A stretch of DNA of 64,000 bases from Candidatus Dormiibacterota bacterium (GCA_035635555.1 DASQAT010000033.1:1-64000), one strand, 5' to 3'; numbered from the stretch's first letter, positions 17,224-27,952 are shown. Numbers and translations: made by a program. Notes: generated from the sequence alone by a model not told the origin.

Positions 17224-17942
17224 CGTCGCATCAGCTCCAGCATCTCGCGCACGGCCCGCTCCATCCCGACGAGGGCGGCGCGGGCGACGATCGAGTGGCC
17301 GATGTTGACCTCCTCGATCTCCGGGATCTCGACGATGCGGCGGACGTTCCTGTAGTTCAGGCCGTGACCGGCGAGGACCCTGAGCCCCAGCTTGGCGGCG
17401 GCGCGGGCGCACTGCGCGACCGTGTCCGCCTCCACGGCCACCTGCGCCGGCTTCGTCGCCTCGGAGTACTTGGCCGTATTGATCTCGATGAGCCCGATCT
17501 CGAGCTTGGAGATGGCCTTGATCTGGTCGTAGTCGGGATCGACGAACACCGAGACCGGAATGCCGGCGGCGCGCAGGTCCTGCGCCGTCTTGCGCACCAG
17601 GTTCTGGTTGAGGAGGACGTCGAGCCCCCCTTCCGTCGTGATCTCCTCCCGGCGCTCCGGCACGAGGGTCACGGTGTCGGGCTTGTAGGTCGATGCGGCG
17701 GTGACCATCTGCGGTGTCGCGGCCGCCTCCAGGTTCAGCCGGGTCGCGATCACCTTGCGCAGGAGCTCGACGTCCCGGTCCTGGATGTGGCGGCGGTCGC
17801 CGCGCAGGTGCACCGTGATGCCGTCGGCCCCGGCCATTTCCGCCAGGACGGCGGCCGCGACGGGGTCCGGCTCGCGCCCGCGGCGCGCCTCGCGGAGGGT
17901 CGCGATGTGATCGACGTTGATTCCGAGTCTCACCGGTTCCAT
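17220..17942 (-). CDS. pdxJ: Pyridoxine 5'-phosphate synthase
   Basis: PdxJ condenses 3-amino-1-hydroxyacetone phosphate with deoxyxylulose 5-phosphate to form pyridoxine 5'-phosphate. The 240-residue length and the landmarks LGINVDHIATLREARR, GADGITVHLRGDRRHIQDRD and AGHGLNY are characteristic, including the His and Glu active-site positions. It lies 16 bases after glmM and overlaps the next E1 gene by four bases. PLP synthesis does not explain the association with glmM directly, though pdxJ is often in this neighbourhood. Confidence 0.96.
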   Translation of the reverse strand: MEPVRLGINVDHIATLREARRGREPDPVAAAVLAEMAGADGITVHLRGDRRHIQDRDVELLRKVIATRLNLEAAATPQMVTAASTYKPDTVTLVPERREEITTEGGLDVLLNQNLVRKTAQDLRAAGIPVSVFVDPDYDQIKAISKLEIGLIEINTAKYSEATKPAQVAVEADTVAQCARAAAKLGLRVLAGHGLNYRNVRRIVEIPEIEEVNIGHSIVARAALVGMERAVREMLELMRR

Positions 17943-17958
17943 CGGGTCTCCTTGGAGG

Positions 17959-19323
17959 TCACGAAGTTTCCTGTCCGATCTCCTTCTGGATGATCGTCCT
18001 CAGCCGCGCCGCCGCACGCTCGACGGCCTGGCGCGGCTCCCCCTCGACCATGATGCGCGCCTTCGGCTCGGTCCCCGAGTAGCGCACCAGGAGACGGCCG
18101 TCACGGCCGAGGCGCCGTTCCTCGTCCCTGATCGCCGGGCCGATGGTCGGGTGCGAGTCGAGGGCGGGACGCTCGCGCACCGGCACGTTCAGGATCACTT
18201 GAGGACAAGGACGGATGGTCGCGGCCCAGGCGGCGAGATCGAGCCCGGTCCGGCGCACGAGGTCGAGGACGAGCAGGCCGGTCAGGAGACCGTCGCCGGT
18301 CGTGGCGTTCTCCAGGAAGATGATGTGCCCGGAGGGCTCCCCCCCGAGCACATAGCCCCCCTTCTGCATCTCCTCGAGGACGTACTTGTCTCCCACGGGA
18401 GCGCGCAGCAGGCGGATCCCTTCCGACTGCAGGGCACGGTCGAGCCACAGGTTGCTCATCACCGTGCCGACAACGGCCTCGCCGCGCAGCCGGCCGGCGG
18501 CCTTCCGATCGCGCGCCGTCAGGTACAGGACGTAGTCGCCGTCCAAAAGACGTCCGGTCGCGTCCACGACGAGGCAACGGTCGGCGTCGCCGTCGAACGC
18601 CAGGCCGAGGTCCGCCTTGCGCGCGAGGACCTCCGCCGCGAGAGCCTCGGTGTGCAGCGCTCCGCATCCCTCGTTGATGTTGCGACCGTCGGGCCGATCG
18701 TGGATCGACACCACCGCGGCGCCGGCGCGCCGGTACAGCTCGGGCGCGAGTGCCGTGGCGGCGCCGTTGGCGCAGTCGAGGACGATCGTGAACCCGCGCA
18801 ATGGAGCGCCGGGACCGGCGGCCGTCAAGAGCCATCCCAGATAGCGCTCGGCGATCTCGGAGGGGCCCAGCGAGAAGGCGGAGGATGCGGGACGGAGTCC
18901 GCCCGGCGCTTCCGGTCCATCGAGAACGAGTCTCTCGATCGCCGCCTCCAGGTCATCGGAGAGCTTCTCCCCCCCGCGCGAGAAGACCTTGATGCCGTTG
19001 TCGCGGTACGGGTTGTGCGAGGCGGAGACGACGAGGCCGGCGTCATAGCCGGCCAGACGGGTGACGCAGGCGACGGCCGGCGTGGTCAGAACGCCGCCGA
19101 GATCCACCCGGCCGCCCGCGGCCACGATGCCGCGCGCCAGCGCCGCCTCGAGGACCGGGCCCGACTCGCGCGTGTCGCGGCCGATGACGACACGCGGCGA
19201 GCCGCCGGCCGCGGCGTGCAGCGAGTTTACGAGGGCCTTGCCGATTCGCACGACCGTCGCCTCGTCCAGGGGGAACGTCCCCGCGACGCCGCGTATGCCG
19301 TCGGTCCCGAACAGCCGCTTCAT
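17959..19323 (-). CDS. glmM: Phosphoglucosamine mutase
   Basis: GlmM converts glucosamine 6-phosphate to glucosamine 1-phosphate for UDP-GlcNAc and peptidoglycan synthesis. The catalytic serine loop SASHNPYRDNGIKVFS (about residue 100), the Mg loop DGDADRCLVVD and the C-terminal phosphate-binding VRYSGTEPKARIMVEG are intact. The 454-residue length is usual. It follows cdaA and cdaR, the arrangement known in Firmicutes, where GlmM also binds and inhibits CdaA. Confidence 0.96.
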   Translation of the reverse strand: MKRLFGTDGIRGVAGTFPLDEATVVRIGKALVNSLHAAAGGSPRVVIGRDTRESGPVLEAALARGIVAAGGRVDLGGVLTTPAVACVTRLAGYDAGLVVSASHNPYRDNGIKVFSRGGEKLSDDLEAAIERLVLDGPEAPGGLRPASSAFSLGPSEIAERYLGWLLTAAGPGAPLRGFTIVLDCANGAATALAPELYRRAGAAVVSIHDRPDGRNINEGCGALHTEALAAEVLARKADLGLAFDGDADRCLVVDATGRLLDGDYVLYLTARDRKAAGRLRGEAVVGTVMSNLWLDRALQSEGIRLLRAPVGDKYVLEEMQKGGYVLGGEPSGHIIFLENATTGDGLLTGLLVLDLVRRTGLDLAAWAATIRPCPQVILNVPVRERPALDSHPTIGPAIRDEERRLGRDGRLLVRYSGTEPKARIMVEGEPRQAVERAAARLRTIIQKEIGQETS

Positions 19324-19333
19324 GCGATGGACC

Positions 19334-20059
19334 TCATCCCCGGCCGATGCCGAACCGGCGTGGCTGCTTCCCAGGCGCCGCAGCCCCGCGCCGGGCGGGC
19401 GCCCCGGCGCGGGCGATCGTCACGCGCACGCGAACCGGTCCCTGGGGCGATACGACCCGCACGCGGCTCCAGGAGGGAGCGTCGGGGATCGGCGTCGCGT
19501 CGACCTCGTAGTCGGCGGTTTCGCCATCGAGGAGGATGGTGCCGGTGAGCGCGCGCGGAACGTTCGCCACCTCGTTCGCCGGTCCCTCGATCGTCACCAC
19601 GGCCGGGTCGATGACGTGTCGGGTCTTCTCGTACCCCGCGGGGGGTGAGCCGGAAAACTCGGCGACCACCGGCACGTCGCGCCTGACCTTCCGGTCGATC
19701 CGCACCTTGACGAGGTCGGGGTTGACCTGGTCCACCCGGGCTCCGCCCGGGATGCCGATCATCGCGGGCGTGAGCTGGATGTACTGCTCTCCCAGGGGGG
19801 CGCGCGACAGATCGATGCGCGCCGACAGCCGGTCCTCCGTGATCGTCCGGAGGACCGGTTCCGGGGCGCGCAGACGCACCGCGACGCTGCTGATGATCGG
19901 TCCCGACAGATCGAGGGACGACGGCAGGTTGGTGTATTCGAGCGGCACTGCGAAGTCTTTCACCCTCTCCTCCTCGCCGCGCACCACGTACCAGCAGACG
20001 ACCGCCAGGATCAGGGAGAAGACCTTGAGCGAGAGGTTGTGTCGCAGGTTGAGCCGCAT
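19334..20059 (-). CDS. cdaR: YbbR-domain protein, likely regulator of CdaA
   Basis: This 241-residue protein has an N-terminal membrane anchor (LSLKVFSLILAVVCWYVV) and two or more YbbR-type beta domains exposed outside the membrane, for example VVAEFSGSPPAGYEKTRHVIDPAVVTIEGPANEV. YbbR proteins of this locus bind and modulate the diadenylate cyclase CdaA. It lies 19 bases after cdaA and 10 before glmM. The C-terminal tail is basic and low in complexity. Confidence 0.88.
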   Translation of the reverse strand: MRLNLRHNLSLKVFSLILAVVCWYVVRGEEERVKDFAVPLEYTNLPSSLDLSGPIISSVAVRLRAPEPVLRTITEDRLSARIDLSRAPLGEQYIQLTPAMIGIPGGARVDQVNPDLVKVRIDRKVRRDVPVVAEFSGSPPAGYEKTRHVIDPAVVTIEGPANEVANVPRALTGTILLDGETADYEVDATPIPDAPSWSRVRVVSPQGPVRVRVTIARAGAPARRGAAAPGKQPRRFGIGRG

Positions 20060-20078
20060 CGTCTTGTCGATCTCCGGT

Positions 20079-20906
20079 CTAAGCCGCGTGCGTCTTCTCC
20101 GCGGGCCCGCGGGCGTCCCGCCGCGCCGCCCGCCCTCCGAGATGCGTGCGCAGGAACAGCAGGAGCGAGGCGGCGTCGAGCGGGCCCGCCAGACGCCCCT
20201 CCACGGCGGCCGAGATCGTGCCGCGCTCCTCCGAGATCACGATCACCACGCTGTCGTACTCCTCGGTCAGACCGATGGCGGCCCGGTGCCGCGAGCCGTA
20301 CTCGCGCGACAGACGCGGGTCGGTGGTCACCGGCAGGAAACACGAGGCGGCCTTGACACGCCCCTCCCCGATGACGACCGCCCCGTCGTGCATCGGCGAG
20401 CCCGGCGTGAAGATGTTCATCAGGAGATCGTAGGAGATGGCGGCGTCGATCTGGATTCCGGACTCGATCTGGTCCGGGAGCGCCTGCTCGCGCTCGATCA
20501 CGATCAGGGCGCCGGTCGGCCGCACGGCGAGCGACGTGGCGGCGTGCACGATGTCGTCCAGCATCTTCTCGGTCATCTCGTGGTAGCCCAGGCGTAGGAG
20601 GGAGGTCCGGCCGAGCCGGGCCAGGGCGCGCCTGATCGTGGTCTGGAACAGGATGATGATGGCGAACGGGGCGTAGAACAGCACCTGCCCCAGCACGCGG
20701 TGGAAGGTGCGCAGGTACAGCGGACGCTCCGGGGCGGTGATCCCGTAGGCGATGACGACGAGCAGGACGCCGAGGAGCGTCTGCTGGGCCCTCGTCCCCT
20801 TCAGGAGCAGCCCGAGCTGGTAGATCAGCACAGTCATCAGGACGATGTCGAGCAGATCGCGCCAGTCGAGGGTGTAGGCCGCGAGCTGCGGGAGCAGCGA
20901 TTCCAT
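20079..20906 (-). CDS. cdaA: Diadenylate cyclase
   Basis: CdaA makes cyclic di-AMP from two ATP at the membrane. Three N-terminal transmembrane helices are visible (DIVLMTVLIYQLGLLLKG, LLGVLLVVIAYGI, VLFYAPFAIIILFQ), followed by the DAC domain with GSPMHDGAVVIGEGRV and GSRHRAAIGLTEEYD, which hold the DGA and RHR catalytic motifs. The start is the ATG at 20906 (275 residues); the 19 residues upstream overlap the end of folP. It is the first gene of the conserved cdaA-cdaR-glmM trio. Confidence 0.95.
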   Translation of the reverse strand: MESLLPQLAAYTLDWRDLLDIVLMTVLIYQLGLLLKGTRAQQTLLGVLLVVIAYGITAPERPLYLRTFHRVLGQVLFYAPFAIIILFQTTIRRALARLGRTSLLRLGYHEMTEKMLDDIVHAATSLAVRPTGALIVIEREQALPDQIESGIQIDAAISYDLLMNIFTPGSPMHDGAVVIGEGRVKAASCFLPVTTDPRLSREYGSRHRAAIGLTEEYDSVVIVISEERGTISAAVEGRLAGPLDAASLLLFLRTHLGGRAARRDARGPAEKTHAA

Positions 20907-20923
20907 GGGGAAACGTCCCTCGG

Positions 20924-22221
20924 TCAGCGTCCGGCGACGGGATCCCGCAGAACGGCATCGCACAGCGAGGCGACCCGCGCCGACTCCCGGACGTCGTGCA
21001 CGCGAATGATATCAGCGCCCCCCGCGATGGCCAACGCCTCCGCGGCGAGGCTGCCCTCCAGCCGATCGGTCGGCGGGGTCTCGCCCTCCCCCTTCAGGAA
21101 GGACTTGCGCGACGCGCCGACCAGGATCGGCCGACCCAGCGACGTCAGGGTCCTCAAGTGCCTGAGGATCGCCAGGTTGTCCCGGCGGCGCTTGCCGAAG
21201 CCGATACCGGGATCGACGATGATCTTATCCTCGCGCACGCCGGCCCGGACGATCGTTTCGATCCGGGCGCGCAAAAAAGCGGCGATCTCCGGCAGGAGGT
21301 GGGCATAGCGGGGGTTCGCCTGCATCGTCCTGGGCGTGCCGCGGATGTGCTGGATGACCACCGGCAGCCCGCTCTCGGCCACGACCGCCGCCATGGCGGG
21401 GTCGTGCGTCAGCCCCGAGATGTCGTTGATCAGGTCCGCCCCCGCGGCGGCGGCCCGCCGGGCGACCTCGGCCTTGCGCGTGTCGACCGACAGGAGGGGG
21501 CGTCGCAGTGGGAGGGCGGCGATCGCGGAGACGACGGCCTCGAGCGCCGGGATCACCCGCCGCAGCTCCTCCTTGAGAGGCACGGGCACAGCCCCCGGAC
21601 GCGTCGACTCGCCGCCGATGTCGATCAGATCGGCCCCGGCGCGCGCCATCTCCAGCGCGTGCTCGGCCGCGCGGTCAGGTTCTACGTAGAGGCCGCCGTC
21701 GGAGAAGGAGTCGGGAGTGACGTTCAGGACTCCCATGATGAGCGTGCGCTGCCCGAAGGTCAGCCGACCGCGGGCCAGGGCCAGGGCGAGCGGCCTCGTG
21801 GTGGCGCGCATCAGGACATCACGCACTTCGCCGGCCGCGTCGCGCGTCGCCGCCCGTCTGGAGGTGCTTTCCAGGAACCGGTGGTAGTGGTCGCCGTCCC
21901 CCTGCAGCAGGACGATGCGCTCGCCGCTCTGTCTGTCGGCGGCGGCCTGGGCGCATCCGCCCGCGGCGTTCATCAGCTCGACGAGGGCCCGCGCCGGCCC
22001 CGCCGGAACCCGCTCCAGGCGCACGGCGCGCACGGCGCCGTCGGTCCGTCGCGCCGGGATCCCGAGCTGCCGCCTGGAGTCGGCGCGGACGGGAAACGAG
22101 TCGGTGGCGACGATCAAGGCGTTGTAGAGCATGGCCGCGCGCGGTTGACGGACATCCTGCCGGGTGTGTCTCGGACGAACCGGGGCGGGCGCCCCGGCCG
22201 GGAGCCTCGCGAGGCCCCCGC

Positions 22222-22225
<4 letters not shown>
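20924..22225 (-). CDS. folP: Dihydropteroate synthase with N-terminal extension
   Basis: FolP joins 4-aminobenzoate to the hydroxymethylpterin pyrophosphate made by FolK. The catalytic TIM barrel begins near residue 160 with [17 protein letters not shown], followed by [16 protein letters not shown] and GASRKSFL. The first 155 residues are not part of the minimal enzyme. They resemble the extra N-terminal domain seen in DHPS of several deltaproteobacterial-type genomes. The GTG at 22225 overlaps the ftsH stop; ATG at 22132 is a plausible alternative and would remove 31 Arg/Pro-rich residues. Confidence 0.92.
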
Positions 22226-24162
<1,937 letters not shown>

Positions 24163-24189
24163 CGGCCCAGGCTCCTTTGCGTAATCTTA

Positions 24190-24218
24190 AATATAGACCG
24201 AAACGGTCGGCCTTTCAA
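24190..24218 (-). promoter_or_regulatory. ftsH promoter with palindromic operator-like spacer
   Basis: On the minus strand TTGAAA (24218-24213) and TATATT (24195-24190) are exactly 17 bases apart. The spacer contains the perfect palindrome GACCGTTTCGGTC (24208-24196), which sits where a repressor would block polymerase. The start of transcription would be near 24183, about 20 bases before the TTG start. The hexamers are seen directly; the operator role is inferred. Confidence 0.65.
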
Positions 24219-24249
24219 TGACGGGCTTCCGGCCGCCTCACAGCGTCAG

Positions 24250-24777
24250 TTATTCGACGTATGTCAGGAACGGCAGGTTTCGGTACTTCCCCTGGCTGTC
24301 CAGGCCGTATCCGACGACCCACCGGTCGGGGACCTGGAAACCGACATAGTCGGGCCGGAAATCGACCTTGCGGCGGTGCGGCTTGTCCAGGAGGGTGCAG
24401 ACCTTGAGCGATCGAGGCTGGTACAGCTGAATCTGCTCGCATAGATAGGCGAGCGTCACGCCGGTGTCCAGGATGTCCTCCACGATCAGAAGATGCATCC
24501 CCTCGATCCGGAACGATGAGGAGAAACGCAGCGACGTGGAGAACACGATCTCGGTCAGCGAGTCCGAGCGACGCGACGCGACGCTCTCGACGAAGCCGAT
24601 CTCCATCGGCAGGCGGATGTGCCGGGTCAGGTCGGCCAGGAAGATGAACGCCCCTTTGAGGACTCCCAGGACCGAGATCTCCTGGCCGGCGTAGTCCTGG
24701 GTGATCTCCCTGCCGAGTGATTTGACGCGCTCGGCGATGTCGGTTTCGGAACGCAGGACCTCGCTCGACAGCTTCAT
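24250..24777 (-). CDS. hpt: Hypoxanthine phosphoribosyltransferase
   Basis: The enzyme salvages hypoxanthine, and usually guanine, to IMP or GMP with PRPP. The PRPP-binding signature LLIVEDILDTGVTLAYL is near residue 98, and the C-terminal VGYGLDSQGKYRNLPFLTYVE is characteristic. The 175-residue length matches the family. It overlaps tilS by ATGA, the arrangement tilS-hpt-ftsH being conserved in many bacteria. Confidence 0.95.
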   Translation of the reverse strand: MKLSSEVLRSETDIAERVKSLGREITQDYAGQEISVLGVLKGAFIFLADLTRHIRLPMEIGFVESVASRRSDSLTEIVFSTSLRFSSSFRIEGMHLLIVEDILDTGVTLAYLCEQIQLYQPRSLKVCTLLDKPHRRKVDFRPDYVGFQVPDRWVVGYGLDSQGKYRNLPFLTYVE

Positions 24778-26216
24778 CGTGGGGCCTTCTCCAGGACCAG
24801 GATCCGCCTGGTCGCGTCGGTGACCTTGAAGCGGTCGTCGATCTCGTGGTCCACGACCCAGGCGATGCGGTCGCCCGACAGGACGAGGGGGATGCGGCCG
24901 CGCTCGTCGACGGGGACCTTGCGATCGATGAGGAACGACTTCACCTTGCGCGTCCCGGGCGCGCCGAGCGGGACGAAGCGGTCACCGGGGCGCCGCGGGC
25001 GGATCAGGAGCGGCCCGGGCAGAAGGTCGGCGTCGAGAAAGGCACGCTCCCTGCCGGCGCTCTTCAGATCGACCACGATCGTCTCGCGCGGCACGACCGT
25101 GGCGCGCAGCGTGAGCCCGAAGGCCGGCAGGGCGACCTCGCCCGGGACCGGGCAGAGGGCCTCGCGCGGGAACCCGCCCGCGGTGCCGGCCGACGTCCCG
25201 CCCGGCTCCGCGAGGCGGGCGATGCGCAGCTGGTCCCCCTGCACGTCCACCGCCGTCCCGTTGGGGAGCGACACGTGGCCCCGCCGGCGGGGGTGATCCA
25301 GGAGGCTCAGGGACTGCTCGACGTGCTGCAGGGCGATGCGCCGGAGGTCGCCGCGCACTTCCGAGAGGGCCAGCCTCAGGATCCGGCGCCGCACCGGCAC
25401 GGGCAGTTCCTGGAGGGACCGCGCCTGCAGCACCACCCCCTCGCCCCGGCGCGAGACGATCTGCCGGTATTTCGCTTCCGCGATGTCACCGAGGAGGCTG
25501 TCCTCGTCCCGCAGGAGATCCGCGGCGTGCGCCAGCGTCTCCACGATGTTGGGATTGAACTCCCGCTCCAGAAACGGCAGGAGCCTGCGACGGACCCGGT
25601 TGCGCGTCAGCCCCAGGTCGCGGTTGGTCGCGTCGACCCTGTAGGTCAGATGCTTCTCCTTGAGATAGGCGATGAGGTCGGTGCGCCCCACGTCGATGAG
25701 CGGCCGGATGATCAGGCCGTCGACCACCGGGTACGTGCCCGCCAGCCCGCGGGCGCCCGAGCCGCGCAGGAGCCGCAGCAGGAAGCTCTCCGCCTGGTCG
25801 TTGCGCGTGTGTCCCAGCGCCACCTTGTGCGCGCCAATCTCGCGCGCCGTCTCGACCAGGAAGCGGTGACGCAGGTCGCGCGCCCGCGCCTCGCGCGACG
25901 ACTGCCGTCCTTCGCGCACCTGCCACACGCGCGGCCCCAGGTGTCCGACGGTCACCGGAAGGCCCAGCCGCACGGCCATCCGCCTCACGAACTCGGCGTC
26001 CCGCGCCGAGGCCCGGCCGCGCCAGCCGTGATCCAGGTGCGCCACGTGCAGGTCGAGCTTCATCGACGGCGTCAGCCGGTGCAGGACGGTCAGGAGCGCG
26101 ACCGAGTCGGGCCCGCCCGATACGGCCACGAGCACACGCTCGGCGGGGCGCAGCATGTCGTAGCGCTCGATCGTCCGCCGCACCTGTCGTTCGATGGTCG
26201 AGGCGAGATTCTTCAT
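24774..26216 (-). CDS. tilS: tRNA(Ile)-lysidine synthetase
   Basis: TilS attaches lysine to C34 of tRNA-Ile(CAU) so that it reads AUA. The PP-loop SGGPDSVALL lies near residue 35, then HVAHLDHGWRGRASARDAEFV and GHTRNDQAESFLLRLLRGSGARGL, all hallmarks of the N-terminal catalytic domain. The C-terminal TilS domains end near PRRPGDRFVPLGAPGTRKVKSFLIDRKVP. The length is 480 residues. A tRNA with a CAT anticodon lies only 18 bases upstream on the same strand. Confidence 0.95.
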   Translation of the reverse strand: MKNLASTIERQVRRTIERYDMLRPAERVLVAVSGGPDSVALLTVLHRLTPSMKLDLHVAHLDHGWRGRASARDAEFVRRMAVRLGLPVTVGHLGPRVWQVREGRQSSREARARDLRHRFLVETAREIGAHKVALGHTRNDQAESFLLRLLRGSGARGLAGTYPVVDGLIIRPLIDVGRTDLIAYLKEKHLTYRVDATNRDLGLTRNRVRRRLLPFLEREFNPNIVETLAHAADLLRDEDSLLGDIAEAKYRQIVSRRGEGVVLQARSLQELPVPVRRRILRLALSEVRGDLRRIALQHVEQSLSLLDHPRRRGHVSLPNGTAVDVQGDQLRIARLAEPGGTSAGTAGGFPREALCPVPGEVALPAFGLTLRATVVPRETIVVDLKSAGRERAFLDADLLPGPLLIRPRRPGDRFVPLGAPGTRKVKSFLIDRKVPVDERGRIPLVLSGDRIAWVVDHEIDDRFKVTDATRRILVLEKAPR

Positions 26217-26234
26217 CCGGAATGATGAGGCATC

Positions 26235-26311
26235 TGGTAGCGGTGCAGGGATTCGAACCCCGGACCCCGCGGATATGAGCCGCGTGCTCTAACCATCTGA
26301 GCTACACCGCC
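26235..26311 (-). tRNA. tRNA with CAT anticodon (elongator Met, or Ile2)
   Basis: The minus strand folds as a cloverleaf: acceptor GGCGGTG with CACCGCT, discriminator A, encoded CCA, D arm GCTC...GAGC and T-arm GGTTCGAAT. The anticodon loop CTCATAT gives CAT. The first acceptor pair is G-U, not the C-A mismatch of initiator tRNA. The sequence alone does not settle elongator Met against the TilS substrate Ile2: G4-C69 and G5-C68 differ from E. coli Ile2, while C29-G41 agrees with it. The adjacency to tilS keeps Ile2 open. Confidence 0.9.
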
Positions 26312-26358
26312 TTGCGTCGTGAATGCCGATCTTATGGGGTCTTCCGGGCACTGTCAAG

Positions 26359-26475
26359 GCGCGGAGAGCCGGGACAGGGGTGCGCCTCATATCACTCGCG
26401 CAGGGAAACCGGCGCCAGTCTTCAAACACATGGCGCGGCTCAAAATCGGCGCGCCCCTGTCCCGGCTCTCCGCGC
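26359..26475 (+). repeat. Palindromic element, copy A
   Basis: The ends, 26359-26380 and 26454-26475, form a perfect 22-bp inverted repeat, extended inward by six more pairs. The internal part includes a 31-base block (from CATGGCGCGGC to GCCCCTG) identical to the inverted copy B. The outermost 16 bases on each side are unrelated in sequence to those of copy B, yet still complementary to each other. Confidence 0.85.
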
Positions 26476-26576
26476 TCCCGCCGCGGCCCCGAAAACCCCA
26501 AAGACTCGAAGTGCCGGGAGTCCTGCCGGTCCAAGCTTGCTCGGATGATCTATACGGGGACAGGTCCGGGGGCCCC

Positions 26577-26705
26577 GGAGGTGAAGGTGGCGTGGGAGTC
26601 AGGGGCGCGCCGATTTTGAGCCGCGCCATGCGCGCGAATTGGCTGCCAGGTATCCCGCGCGAGCGAGATGAGGCACGCCCCTGACTCCCACGCCACCCGA
26701 CCTCC
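26577..26705 (-). repeat. Palindromic element, copy B (inverted)
   Basis: The arms 26586-26607 and 26676-26697 are a perfect 22-bp inverted repeat. A further 6-bp match lies outside (26577-26582 with 26700-26705). The central core is the reverse complement of copy A, with the same CAGGGG/CCCCTG boundary, but its outer 14-base arms (GGTGGCGTGGGAGT and complement) differ from those of copy A. The 26476-26585 spacer between copies holds no gene. Confidence 0.85.
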
Positions 26706-26741
26706 GACGGTGCCCCTGGATGGTCCCGTGGATCATTCGCG

Positions 26742-26747
26742 TATAAT
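26742..26747 (+). promoter_or_regulatory. Possible -10 element before the zinc-ribbon gene and hemB
   Basis: TATAAT lies 27 bases before the GTG of the zinc-ribbon miniprotein. No good -35 hexamer is visible at the usual distance, so the call is tentative. It would serve the miniprotein-hemB-hemL run, just downstream of palindromic copy B. Confidence 0.4.
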
Positions 26748-26773
26748 CCGGAACGATTCGCGGGGGAGCGGGC

Positions 26774-26944
26774 GTGCATCAATGCAAGGAGTGCGCGGCC
26801 GGAGAGGACGATGTCTACCTCCACAAGTGCCCCATCTGTCACAAGTACATCTGCGAGGAGCACAAGTTCGTGCGCAGCGGGCGGGTCTTCTGCTCGCAAT
26901 TCTGCGCCGCCTTCTTCTTCCATGAAGGGGACGACGATGACTGA
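26774..26944 (+). CDS. 56-residue zinc-ribbon/TRASH-like miniprotein
   Basis: A short gene starts with GTG after GGGGGAG and ends just before hemB. The 56 residues include paired metal ligands: CKEC (4-7), CPIC (19-22), CEEH (27-30) and CSQFC (40-44). The last part, VFCSQFCAAFFFHE, resembles TRASH/MYM-type zinc fingers. The tail is Asp-rich. It is probably a metal-binding or sensing accessory protein, conceivably linked to the zinc enzyme HemB (inference). No family is recognised with certainty. Confidence 0.7.
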   Translation: MHQCKECAAGEDDVYLHKCPICHKYICEEHKFVRSGRVFCSQFCAAFFFHEGDDDD

Positions 26945-26959
26945 CCGGGCGGGGGGCTG

Positions 26960-27934
26960 ATGGGCTTCCCGGTGGAGCGCCCCAGGCGGCTGCGGCGCTC
27001 GGAGCTCCTGCGCTCGCTCGTGCGCGAGACCGACCTGGCGGCCGGCGACCTGATCCTTCCTCTGTTCGTCGTCCCCGGCCGGCGCGTCCGCCACGAGATA
27101 CCGTCCATGCCCGGGCAGTTCAACCTGTCCGTGGACGAGGCGGTGGCCGAGGCGCAGGAGGCGCAGTCGCTCGACGTGCCGGCCGTGATCCTGTTCGGCA
27201 TCCCGCCCGTCAAGGACGCCAAGGCGTCCGGCGCGTATGACCCGCACGGCATCGTCCAGGAGGCGGCCTCGTCGATCAAGAAGGAGGTCGGGAACATGCT
27301 GGTCGTGGCCGACGTGTGTCTGTGCGAATACACCGATCACGGTCACTGCGGTGTCGTCCGGGGTGACGAGATTCAGAACGATGAGACGCTGGATCTCCTG
27401 GCCAGAACGGCCGTGTCGCAGGCGAAGGCGGGGGCCGACATCGTGGCGCCGTCGGACATGATGGACGGACGCGTGGCCGCGATCCGCAAGGCGCTCGACG
27501 CCGCCGCTCTCGAACAGGTGCCGATCCTGTCGTACGCCGCGAAGTACGCGTCGGGGTTCTACGGGCCGTTCCGGGAGGCCGCTCAGTCGACGCCGAAGTT
27601 CGGCGATCGGCGCACCCACCAGATGGATCCGGCCAACGCCCGCGAGGCGATCAGGGAGGTGCTGCTCGACATCGAGGAAGGGGCCGACATGGTCATGGTG
27701 AAGCCGGCCCTGCCCTACCTCGACGTCATCTATCGCGTGCGGCAGGCTGTGAACGTGCCGGTCGCTGCCTTCCACGTCTCTGGCGAGTACGCCATGCTGG
27801 CGGCGGCGGCGCGCAACGGCTGGATCGATCGCGATCGCGTCATGATGGAGTCGCTCGTCTCGATCCGTCGCGCGGGGGCCGATCTCATCGTCACCTATTT
27901 CGCGAAGGAGGCGGCCCGCCTGCTGCAGCGCTAA
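26960..27934 (+). CDS. hemB: Delta-aminolevulinic acid dehydratase (porphobilinogen synthase)
   Basis: HemB condenses two 5-aminolevulinate molecules to porphobilinogen. The active-site lysines lie in [16 protein letters not shown] and [14 protein letters not shown]. The metal-binding segment [13 protein letters not shown] has the three cysteines of zinc-dependent enzymes. The 324-residue length is usual. It precedes hemL, which makes its substrate, by 18 bases. The product feeds siroheme for the sulfite reductase as well as heme. Confidence 0.97.
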   Translation: MGFPVERPRRLRRSELLRSLVRETDLAAGDLILPLFVVPGRRVRHEIPSMPGQFNLSVDEAVAEAQEAQSLDVPAVILFGIPPVKDAKASGAYDPHGIVQEAASSIKKEVGNMLVVADVCLCEYTDHGHCGVVRGDEIQNDETLDLLARTAVSQAKAGADIVAPSDMMDGRVAAIRKALDAAALEQVPILSYAAKYASGFYGPFREAAQSTPKFGDRRTHQMDPANAREAIREVLLDIEEGADMVMVKPALPYLDVIYRVRQAVNVPVAAFHVSGEYAMLAAAARNGWIDRDRVMMESLVSIRRAGADLIVTYFAKEAARLLQR

Positions 27935-27952
27935 CCGGGCCGCGCGCGCCCC

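Noticed and set aside
26399-26560. Short proteins beginning MARLKIGAPL in the palindromic elements
   Set aside because: The same peptide start arises from the repeat core in both copies and continues into variable arm sequence. It is a by-product of the repeat, not a gene.
26359-26705. Palindromic elements as ordinary Rho-independent terminators or a CRISPR array
   Set aside because: The stems are 22-28 bp with long loops and no U tract follows, so terminator function is not supported. There are only two copies, in opposite orientation, without regular spacers.
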